NCBI GenBank assembly: GCA_947167075.1
Contig: CAMVGR010000006.1
Coordinates: forward strand, 62,001 to 126,000
Direction: 5' to 3'
From: an uncultured Bacteroidales bacterium
GTDB lineage: Bacteria; Bacteroidota; Bacteroidia; Bacteroidales; P3
DNA: 64,000 bases
The first letter of the stretch is position 1, and each line of letters opens with the position of its first letter. The notes beneath the pieces are model-generated. The model ran no database searches and was not told the DNA's origin. It saw only the letters and a list, made by a program, of their open reading frames with translations. The translations under genes were made by a program, and so were the position numbers. This document shows positions 57,677-64,000 of this stretch, piece after piece.

Positions 57677-57709
57677 CAAATATACACACTATTTTCTAAT
57701 ACGAACAAA
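57677..57709 (-). promoter_or_regulatory. Promoter of rocD
   Basis: On the minus strand TTTG (57706-57709) and TATATTTG (57677-57684) are 21 bp apart. The ATG is 47 bases downstream. Confidence 0.65.
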
Positions 57710-57916
57710 ATAATTTTGAACACCAACAAAAAAAACATAACATTCAGTCCCCTATCAACCTCTGTTACAGGCTATCGAGAGTAGTTTATATGCTTCGTCC
57801 CATACTCTTTCGACCACTACGCTACTATTTAATGTGGTCTGCATTTACCTATGTGATTCCTCCTCCGAACTAGTCCGATTGTGTACAACCTATCCCCATT
57901 ACTGCGAAAAAAATAT

Positions 57917-57947
57917 TTTGCCATTCGCATAAAAAAGTCTACTTTTG
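57917..57947 (+). promoter_or_regulatory. Consensus promoter of the ABC ATPase gene
   Basis: TTTG (57917-57920), a 19-bp spacer and TACTTTTG (57940-57947) fit the Bacteroidetes consensus exactly. It gives a leader of about 95 nt. Between this and the rocD promoter I see nothing else. Confidence 0.75.
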
Positions 57948-58050
57948 CATCGGACAATAGATCGATGGCTATTCATGTATCTTACACACATCTAAATATA
58001 TTACAGGCCATTGAACAATAAACTCAACAAAAGAAATCGCGACAAAAGTA

Positions 58051-59712
58051 ATGAACGACACGATACTTGAAGTGAAGAACCTCACGGTGGCCTTCGGAGG
58101 CAACCGAGTGGTGGACAATCTGAGCTACACCCTACAGCGCGGCACCACGCTTGGCATAGTCGGAGAGAGTGGCAGCGGAAAGAGCATTAGTTCGTTGGCT
58201 CTGATGGGGTTGCTTCCCCGACAAGCTGCTGTGAGCGGCTCGGCCCTTTTGGGAGACACCGACCTGCTAACCCTCGACGAATCTGCCTTTCGTCCCCTTC
58301 GCGGTGCACGCATCAGCATGATATTCCAAGAGCCGATGACGAGCCTCAACCCTGTGAAACGCTGTGGCCACCAAGTGATGGAAATGCTTCTAGCCCACGA
58401 ACATGTCGACCGCAACGAGGCACGCCGACGCACCCTCCAACTGTTCGACGAGGTGCTCCTACCCCGCCCCGAGAAGATTTTCAGGGCCTATCCTCACGAA
58501 ATCAGCGGTGGGCAAAAACAGCGTGTCATGATTGCTATGGCTATGATATGCCAGCCCGACATCCTGATTGCCGACGAGCCCACCACGGCACTCGACGTCA
58601 CAGTGCAGAAGACCATTCTGCAACTCATGCGCGATATGCAGCAACGTCGAGGCACCGCCATACTGTTTATCAGTCACGATCTGGGGGTGATCGGCCAAGT
58701 GGCCGACAACATCTTGGTGATGTATCGTGGCAAGACAATAGAGCAAGGCAATGCCCACGAAATATTGCACCATCCACAGCAGCCCTACACCCGTGGACTG
58801 CTCGCCTGCAGGCCTCCTCTCGACAGCCGTCCCCGACGGCTACCCACTGTGGATGATTTCATCGGCAACATCCCTCCCGACACTACGCAGATGCCCCGCA
58901 AGCCCCTATCGCAGGGCACCCCCCTCATCAGCGTACGCGACCTCGCCGTCACCTACACCCTTAAAAAGAACCTCCTTGGCAAGCCCCTGGCCCAGCTGCA
59001 GGCCGTCGACGGTATCACCTTCGACATAATGGAGGGCGAAACCCTGGGGCTGGTGGGAGAGAGCGGCTGCGGCAAGAGCACCCTCGGACGTGCCATGCTA
59101 CGCCTTATCGACCACAGCGCCGGCAACATAAGCTATCGCGGCACCCGTCTCGACAAGCTCTCTGCCCACCAGATGAGACAGCTCCGGCCCCGACTGCAAA
59201 TCGTTTTTCAGGATCCCTACTCGTCGCTCAACCCGCGACAAACCATCGGCAACGCCATTGCCGAACCGCTACGTGTGCATTCGGCACATGGCAACCGCAG
59301 CAGGAAAGACACGATGGACACCGTGGTCGACCTCATGCAGCAAGTGGGGCTCGAGCCCGACTGGTACGACCGCTATCCTCACCAACTGAGCGGTGGGCAA
59401 CGGCAGCGCGTATGCATTGCTAGGGCTCTCATCCTCAAGCCCGAACTGCTGGTTTGCGACGAAAGCGTATCGGCTCTCGATGTCAGTGTGCAGGCGCAGG
59501 TGCTAAATCTGCTCAACGACCTCAAGGAGCGGCATCACCTCACCTACCTCTTCATCACCCACGACTTGTCGGTGGTGCACTATTTCTCCGACCGTATCTT
59601 GGTGATGCAGCAGGGACGCTTGGTCGAAAGCGGCTCGCCCGACGACCTCTTCCTGCATCCACAGACCGACTACACCCGCACGCTCGTCGACGCCATTCCT
59701 CGCATCGACTAG
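58051..59712 (+). CDS. Fused two-domain ABC ATPase, peptide transporter type (DppD-DppF)
   Basis: 553 residues with two complete ATPase domains. Domain 1 has Walker A GESGSGKS, signature ISGGQKQR and Walker [13 protein letters not shown]. Domain 2 has [16 protein letters not shown] and [12 protein letters not shown]. The short oligopeptide-transporter C-terminal region ([13 protein letters not shown]) ends domain 1. It should drive a DppB/DppC-like pair; the only permease in this window is 25 kb away at 32349. The 3' end overlaps the convergent hydrolase gene by four bases. Confidence 0.93.
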   Translation: MNDTILEVKNLTVAFGGNRVVDNLSYTLQRGTTLGIVGESGSGKSISSLALMGLLPRQAAVSGSALLGDTDLLTLDESAFRPLRGARISMIFQEPMTSLNPVKRCGHQVMEMLLAHEHVDRNEARRRTLQLFDEVLLPRPEKIFRAYPHEISGGQKQRVMIAMAMICQPDILIADEPTTALDVTVQKTILQLMRDMQQRRGTAILFISHDLGVIGQVADNILVMYRGKTIEQGNAHEILHHPQQPYTRGLLACRPPLDSRPRRLPTVDDFIGNIPPDTTQMPRKPLSQGTPLISVRDLAVTYTLKKNLLGKPLAQLQAVDGITFDIMEGETLGLVGESGCGKSTLGRAMLRLIDHSAGNISYRGTRLDKLSAHQMRQLRPRLQIVFQDPYSSLNPRQTIGNAIAEPLRVHSAHGNRSRKDTMDTVVDLMQQVGLEPDWYDRYPHQLSGGQRQRVCIARALILKPELLVCDESVSALDVSVQAQVLNLLNDLKERHHLTYLFITHDLSVVHYFSDRILVMQQGRLVESGSPDDLFLHPQTDYTRTLVDAIPRID

Positions 59713-60419
59713 CGGCCTCCAGCCACTTGCTTCAAACACCAGGCGAATCCTTTGGCTGTGCGTTGAGGTACATCGGCGAAATGGCCACCTCGGTTCCATT
59801 CCAGCATTGTATGTTGGGGCCCAAGCAGTTGCTCCAGGTGTTCGTGTTCCCAGCGCACGTTGTCGCCCACGGTGGCCATGGCTCGGTTGCGGCTGTATTC
59901 CTCGCGGTCGCCCAAGCTGAGGTAGACATGCTTTGCATAGACAGGACGAGCCTCGGAGAAACCCCGCCAGTGGCATATCCACAACGAGGGGGAGACAGAG
60001 GCCGCTGCCTCGAAGCGGTCCGTCATCGACACAGCCCACCGCGCAAAAAGCCCACCCAGCGAATAGCCCCCCAGAACGACGGGTAGCTCGCCATATCGCT
60101 CCTTCAGCGTGGGAATCAGGCAGTCGGTGATATAGTCCAGCGTGTCGATAACATGTTCGCCAACCTCCTGGCGTTTAGACACTGCCGGATCGTGCCACGG
60201 GGTGAGTTCCATCTCCCAATCGTCGATGGCAAAGGCAGCCATCGCAAAAGGGACCTCGACCATCGCACATATCGCATCCACTTCGATGTCGATGCCGTCT
60301 CGCTCCTGCGCACCCATAGGTTGAATCATCAGAGCCTTCGGAGGCTGTTGCGGCTGCGATGTCTCTGGCATTTGGTACAGCACACACTCGCGGTTGCCTA
60401 TTTGCAAAGCTTGTTTCAT
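59709..60419 (-). CDS. Alpha/beta hydrolase
   Basis: 236 residues without signal peptide. The nucleophile elbow GGYSLGGLFA (GxSxG) is at about 139-148. SVSPSLW and HVYLSLGDREEYSRN follow, as in esterase-like enzymes of the Fes/IroE type, and a late His (WNRGGHFADV) could complete the triad. The substrate is unknown. It converges with the ABC ATPase gene and overlaps its stop by four bases. Confidence 0.8.
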   Translation of the reverse strand: MKQALQIGNRECVLYQMPETSQPQQPPKALMIQPMGAQERDGIDIEVDAICAMVEVPFAMAAFAIDDWEMELTPWHDPAVSKRQEVGEHVIDTLDYITDCLIPTLKERYGELPVVLGGYSLGGLFARWAVSMTDRFEAAASVSPSLWICHWRGFSEARPVYAKHVYLSLGDREEYSRNRAMATVGDNVRWEHEHLEQLLGPQHTMLEWNRGGHFADVPQRTAKGFAWCLKQVAGGR

Positions 60420-61093
60420 GTCTATCTATTTAAGTGTTGTGAGGCTATTTCTCTACGTCTTACAATATATATTAACGCGAGTCGTGCTGTTTTATTTGAT
60501 TCGCCGCATCCCTATCTCGACTCGCGGTGTGGTAAGGTCACACAAAGACGTTGTATATTATTATATTACAAAGATTTAACTTAACAGCGACACACCCCTT
60601 GCAAGAGCGGTAATCTCGCTTGCATTTTTTCTGGACGATTTTTGAAAACATGCAAAAAAACAGCCAAAAATCCGCCTCTATAACCATCTGAAAACCAACC
60701 ATAAGATTAGACCAACTCTTACTCATCTCTTACTCATCTCCTAGTCATCCATTACTCATGTCTTAAAGAAGTAAGATTTAAATAGTCGTTTGTCAGGAGT
60801 ACAATTATATAAAAATAGGAAATGGACTATTGTGCTCTACTCTCTCCTACCATTCCATGATCCGATGGAATGGGTGTCGCCTTGTCTCACTCGCTACAGA
60901 AAGTCGAAGTGCCTCCACCACCAAATCGAGGTAAAGTAGAGCGTCGAGCAATGCCTGCTTGCCGCGAAAGGAGACCACCTAGCAAACTCGCGTCTACCAG
61001 CGGTATTTCGCCACAGATCAAAGACATTTTTTTTGCCATTTCGGATATTCTTCTTACCTTTATAAATGCAAACGACACCGAGAAAAATACCTT
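60420..61093. other. Intergenic region of about 670 bp
   Basis: It contains family 2 copy 4 (60705-60781) and a possible -7 element, TACCTTTA (61055-61062), just before the broken lipocalin-like gene. A Pro-rich plus-strand frame at 60870-61097 has no support. The rest appears to be decayed sequence. Confidence 0.55.
60705..60781 (+). repeat. 11-bp-phased leader repeat, family 2, copy 4 (no DUF6266 gene)
   Basis: After GATTAGACCAA come CTCTTACTCAT twice, CTCCTAGTCAT, CCATTACTCAT, GTCTTAAAGAA and GTAAGATTTAA. The start matches copy 3 best. No DUF6266 frame follows. Confidence 0.8.
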
Positions 61094-61417
61094 ATGAAAC
61101 CCGCTGATGGCGACGGCTATTCGGAGCATACCGTTACATTTAGTGCCGACAAGAAGGTGGAATAACACATCAAATGGAACTGGCCGGAGAGCGATGAGTT
61201 CCCGGGCGACGAATATACGATGCGTGGCACCTACACTTGCAACTTCCAGACTCAAGGCTCGATATGGCAGGCCAACGGAACAATGACGTTGACGGATGTC
61301 GATGATGAATCGCACAAATACAGTACGGAGTTCGAAGCCGACGAGTATAACTTGAGTATTACTCCTCTCCCCACAGGTTCAGGCTCTTGGAACTTGGAAT
61401 GGGTACGAGAAGAATAA
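61094..61417 (+). pseudogene. Broken lipocalin-like gene
   Basis: From ATG 61094 the frame gives MKPADGDGYSEHTVTFSADKKVE and then stops (TAA at 61163). The same frame continues without further stops to 61417 and looks like the end of a small beta-barrel lipoprotein (GTYTCNFQTQGSIWQANGT, then ITPLPTGSGSWNLEWV). There is no signal peptide upstream. So both the 5' end and the reading frame are damaged. It may be related in type to the intact gene at 62810. A GAGGCC hairpin follows at 61454. Confidence 0.6.
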
Positions 61418-61453
61418 CCACATAAAAGGCAACACAGAAACCCAATTGACAGT

Positions 61454-61484
61454 CGAGGCCCGCGACGGAACGTCGCGGGCCTCG
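61454..61484. terminator. GAGGCC-type hairpin
   Basis: A perfect 14-bp stem (61454-61467 with 61471-61484) has a GAA loop, between the broken gene (plus) and the radical SAM gene (minus). Confidence 0.85.
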
Positions 61485-61513
61485 ATGCTTTATGTGAGAT
61501 CTCCCTAGGCCAT

Positions 61514-62419
61514 TCAGCAGCATATCCGCGTCTGGCGCAGCTGCTCCTTGCGGGCGGAGGGGATGATTTCCTCGTGGTAGAAATAGTTGACCACCACGGG
61601 CGGTTCGCCGTGGCTCGCACGGACGCTGTCGTCGTTACGGACGTAGCGCAGGCCTTCGTCGGCACAGAAGTGGCGCATATCGGCATCGAGCTCGCTCCAG
61701 TAGGTGCGGTCCTTGCGCGTGTAGATGTCGCGGTAGAGGGTGTCGAGCTCGGGGTGATGCTCGTGGATCCAAGCGAGGATGCGGCCACGGTAGTCGCCAC
61801 GCAGGTTGAGGTTCTCGAGCCAGACGAGGTTGCATTGGCCTTTGGCGCGGCGGATGATGGCCTCGATGTCGGTGATGCCAGGGAAGATGGGCGAGATGAA
61901 GCAGGTGGTGTCGATGCCCGCCTCATAGAACTGACGCATGGCCTCGAGTCGCCGCTCGATGCTAACGCCGCGGTCCATCTCGCTACGGAACTCCTCGTCG
62001 AGCGTATTGATGCTCCAACTGACGCGCGAGCTGGGGAAGCTCCGAATGAGGTCGAGGTCGCGCAGGATGAGGTCGCTCTTGGTCGAGATGCTGAGCCTGA
62101 TGCCGGTGCCCTGCAGCTGCTCCAGCACACGGCGGGTGCGCTGGTACTTGGCCTCGTGGGGCTGGTAGGGGTCGGTGACGGAGCTAAAGAAGGCCTCCTT
62201 GCCGCGGAACTGGCCGCGGTCGCGGATGGCAGGCCAGTTCTTCACGTCGAGAAACTCGCCCCACGGCTCGGGGTGGTCTGTGAAACGCTTCATAAACGAG
62301 GCGTAGCAGTACTTGCAGGCATGCAGACACCCCACGTAGGGGTTCACCGAGAAGTCGGCCACCGGCAAATTCGACTTCGACATCACCGACTTCACTTCTA
62401 TTTCCTGTATCTTGAGCAT
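61514..62419 (-). CDS. Radical SAM protein, SPL/Rv2578c-like family
   Basis: 301 residues. The cluster motif CLHACKYC (CX3CX2C) lies at about 31-38, as in this family, followed by YASFMKRF. SVTDPYQPHEAKYQRTR, STKSDLILRDLDL and SWSINTLDEEFRSEMD mark the radical SAM barrel. It resembles the spore photoproduct lyase-like and Rv2578c groups, whose reactions are mostly unknown. The DNA is GC-richer than nearby genes. It is a single gene between two hairpin-flanked units. Confidence 0.88.
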   Translation of the reverse strand: MLKIQEIEVKSVMSKSNLPVADFSVNPYVGCLHACKYCYASFMKRFTDHPEPWGEFLDVKNWPAIRDRGQFRGKEAFFSSVTDPYQPHEAKYQRTRRVLEQLQGTGIRLSISTKSDLILRDLDLIRSFPSSRVSWSINTLDEEFRSEMDRGVSIERRLEAMRQFYEAGIDTTCFISPIFPGITDIEAIIRRAKGQCNLVWLENLNLRGDYRGRILAWIHEHHPELDTLYRDIYTRKDRTYWSELDADMRHFCADEGLRYVRNDDSVRASHGEPPVVVNYFYHEEIIPSARKEQLRQTRICC

Positions 62420-62530
62420 AGGTCATTCTTTTTCAATTCGAACGCTTATTCGGATGTTTTATTGCCTGCTGGCAGTAGACTTTTTTAGAGCTATAATGAA
62501 AAATATTTTTACCAGTTCAAATAATCTTCT

Positions 62531-62538
62531 TACATTTG
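62531..62538 (+). promoter_or_regulatory. Promoter (-7 element) upstream of the lipocalin-like gene
   Basis: TACATTTG fits TAnnTTTG. The next clear gene starts at 62810, so the leader would be about 265 nt and include the open frame at 62592-62789. Confidence 0.55.
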
Positions 62539-62591
62539 CAGTCGAAAAAGGTATCGAATTAGTGTACCTACGACTGCCTAAACAGCTATAA

Positions 62592-62789
62592 TCCACCAAC
62601 TTTACCTACACCCAAGGCGCATGTCCTTGCAACGAATACGACAAAGACACTATGTACTGTAATGTATATAAGCCGCTGATTTTTATCCCTCCCCAACACA
62701 GTGTAAGGACGGGTAAGGCTGACATTTTGCAAACAGAATTCACGGCCTCGGACGATGCTCATGGCATACGTCTGGGGCTTTTTAATTAA
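62592..62789 (+). pseudogene. Possible gene remnant or leader frame
   Basis: A 65-codon open frame follows a TAA and lacks a start codon in its first part; the first ATG is at 62651. The translation (YTQGACPCNEYDKDTMYCNV, later LQTEFTASDDAHGIRLGLFN) looks protein-like. It may be the 3' end of a lost gene, or chance. The rest of the 62420-62809 gap is AT-rich with one promoter. Confidence 0.3.
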
Positions 62790-62809
62790 TCCCTAAAACA
62801 TTTTAGATT

Positions 62810-63226
62810 ATGAAAAAAGTTTTTTCAATTCTGATGGTCGCCTTTGCGATGACAATGATGGTGGCCTGCGGCGAGGAAGAAAACAAGCCCAACAACGGCG
62901 GCGACGGCTACACCGTAGAGATGTTCGTCGGCACTTGGAAGGTCGAGAACATGACCGTTGATGGCCAAAACATGACACCAGAGAACATGCTCTTCACCAT
63001 GAATGAAGACGGCACAGGCCTGGCGAACGACAACGGGGAGATCGAGAACAACGATTTTACCTGGAGCGTAGATGGCGACAAACTGACCATCACGCCGCGC
63101 AGCGGAGTCCATTTCGTCTACACCGTCAACAGCCTGACCGAAAATGAGTGTACCTTCAGCGGTACTAACGTGCCGATGACCGACATTCCGGGCGAAGTGG
63201 AGGTTCATCTTGTCCGCGTCAAATAA
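62810..63226 (+). CDS. Lipocalin-like lipoprotein
   Basis: 138 residues. Lipobox MVACG (Cys20) is followed by a Gly/Asn-rich linker. The remaining 105 residues form a lipocalin-like small barrel: FVGTWKVENMTVDGQNM, LFTMNEDGTGLANDNGEIENN, then FTWSVDGDKLTITPRSG. Such proteins are common in Bacteroidales and have no known ligand. It is flanked by a promoter and a strong terminator, so it is a single-gene unit. Confidence 0.82.
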   Translation: MKKVFSILMVAFAMTMMVACGEEENKPNNGGDGYTVEMFVGTWKVENMTVDGQNMTPENMLFTMNEDGTGLANDNGEIENNDFTWSVDGDKLTITPRSGVHFVYTVNSLTENECTFSGTNVPMTDIPGEVEVHLVRVK

Positions 63227-63245
63227 CTTTAGCACGAGGACATTA

Positions 63246-63286
63246 TGAGGCCTGCGGCGAAACGCCGCAGGCCTCAGCGTTTTTTT
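63246..63286 (+). terminator. GAGGCC-type terminator with T run
   Basis: A perfect 14-bp stem (63246-63259 with 63263-63276) has an AAA loop, followed by GCGTTTTTTT. Confidence 0.92.
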
Positions 63287-63321
63287 AATCCTACATAAAC
63301 TGGACAGAGTATGTCAGGTGA

Positions 63322-64000
63322 TTAGAGATTAGGCGCGAACGGGCATTTCTTGCCGATGCACTGGTTGTTGGCTTGGCTGCGAGAGCAGCGCACTTCGGGC
63401 TTCTCCATTGCGACACCGAGGTGCTCGCGGACGAAGTCGATGGCCGTCAGTATCGAAAGATAGGAGTCGCGCTTGCAGCAACGGGGACCGCCGTTGAGGG
63501 CCACCTGCTCCAAGGCACTGGCTGTCATCAGGTTGCAGAGCTGCCAGGTGTCGGTCGAGAGGGGCGTGTTGCGTGTGACGACGGACATAAAGATGCCCGT
63601 GCTGATCGAGGCTCCGCAGGCACCCATATAGCCACAGGCACCGCCCGGCACCTGCCGCCCACGCTCCATCACCTCGACCAAGGCCGACGCCATATCCAGC
63701 CGTGCACTGTCGGACAAGCAGTTGTTGTAGGCCGTAAGCAGGGCCGCACCCACCAGCACGTGGTGCTCTGGGCCGTGCATGTGGCAGAAAGGCTGCGACA
63801 TCATCTTCTCCAGCACCTCGATAGGGTTGCGCGAGGTCTCCGATAGGCAGAGGGCGATGATGGAGTCCATCCCCGCCGTGTGGCATTGGCTGCAGACGTA
63901 GTGGCCCTCCGTGCAGCGCGTCTTGCTAGGCTCCTGTCGGTGGCAGAGCACGCACTCCATCAGCGTGTCCTGCTGTAGGTATTCTAGCGGTGCCCCGCAA
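63322..64000 (-). CDS. DUF5714 family protein (possibly cut by window edge)
   Basis: An ATG at 63960 would give 212 residues, but the frame is open to the window edge (GAPLEYLQQDTLMECVLCH), so a longer protein or fusion is possible. The N-terminus has a zinc-type cluster: CVLCH, then TEGHYVCSQCH. The next part has PFCHMHGPEHHVLVGAALL and GACGYMGACGASISTG, the Cys/Gly-rich core of DUF5714. Near the C-terminus, GPRCCKRDSY and QCIGKKCPF add more Cys. It probably binds metal. Function is unknown. Confidence 0.78.
   Translation of the reverse strand, partial: CGAPLEYLQQDTLMECVLCHRQEPSKTRCTEGHYVCSQCHTAGMDSIIALCLSETSRNPIEVLEKMMSQPFCHMHGPEHHVLVGAALLTAYNNCLSDSARLDMASALVEVMERGRQVPGGACGYMGACGASISTGIFMSVVTRNTPLSTDTWQLCNLMTASALEQVALNGGPRCCKRDSYLSILTAIDFVREHLGVAMEKPEVRCSRSQANNQCIGKKCPFAPNL

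Noticed and set aside
60870..61097. Pro-rich plus-strand frame after family 2 copy 4
   Set aside because: Composition is odd, there is no promoter or homology I recognise, and it runs into the promoter of the broken lipocalin-like gene.
61574..62488. 304-codon plus-strand frame opposite the radical SAM gene
   Set aside because: The minus-strand gene has the CX3CX2C cluster motif. This frame arises from its high GC.

Overview
The window looks like chromosomal DNA of a member of the Bacteroidales. The evidence is a type IX secretion (T9SS) setting (a large exported protein with a T9SS C-terminal sorting domain, a PorP/SprF protein, a GldJ-like lipoprotein and a PorE-like protein), a complete Bat (Bacteroides aerotolerance) operon, a fused MurF-alanine racemase, a fimbrillin-like lipoprotein, and promoters of the Bacteroidetes type (TTTG, about 19 bp, TAnnTTTG). 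Genus or family cannot be set from the sequence alone. No rRNA, CRISPR array, intact insertion sequence or prophage is visible. The only RNA gene seen is one tRNA-Pro(GGG).

Layout. 1-0.95 kb: end of a diacylglycerol kinase-type gene coupled to a SUI1/YciH gene. 1.1-2.04 kb: first copy of a DUF6266 cassette. 2.1-5.6 kb (minus): a WG-repeat protein, RseC-like, RuvC and transglutaminase-like lipoprotein run with overlapping ends. 5.7-13.9 kb (minus): moxR-DUF58-membrane protein-batA-batB-batC-batD-batE. 14.6-17.8 kb: T9SS cargo. 17.9-23.3 kb: tyrS, a small lipoprotein, an MFS transporter and an NSS-type sodium symporter. 23.8 kb: tRNA-Pro. 24-33.4 kb (plus): radA, yggS-like, yitT-like, rpe, an RlmI-like methyltransferase, folE, rmuC, a lolA-like gene, tsaB and a DppB-like permease. 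33.6-36 kb (minus): an AT-richer fimbrillin island. 36.1-37.04 kb: second DUF6266 cassette. 37.1-50.9 kb (minus): porP/sprF-like, gldJ-like, ostA-like, grpE, dnaJ, DUF2851, murF-alr, lon and a PorE-like gene. 51.5-55.7 kb: a GH29 fucosidase, an M23 peptidase and two paralogous lipoproteins. 55.7-64 kb: a DUF975-type membrane protein, ornithine aminotransferase, a fused peptide-ABC ATPase, an alpha/beta hydrolase, a broken lipocalin-like gene, a radical SAM protein, an intact lipocalin-like lipoprotein and a DUF5714 gene.

How it works together. Much of the window concerns the cell envelope and protein quality: T9SS parts with a likely cargo, heat-shock proteins (GrpE, DnaJ, Lon) linked to peptidoglycan synthesis (MurF-Alr), LPS transport (OstA), lipoprotein trafficking (LolA) and the stress-linked Bat complex.

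The most unusual signals are not genes. (1) A 60-bp element occurs four times (5608, 14271, 23389, 51308). It is five 11-bp units beginning TACGG plus a short end. (2) A second family, also built on 11-bp units, occurs four times (1142, 19948, 36141, 60705). Two copies form the leader of near-identical DUF6266 genes; the other two have no such gene. Both families carry a GTAnG core every 11 bp, about one helical turn, so one type of recognition is possible. (3) Heptamer tandem repeats lie inside two adjacent coding genes and could switch the M23 peptidase on and off. (4) A possible sigma-54 promoter with two palindromes precedes grpE.
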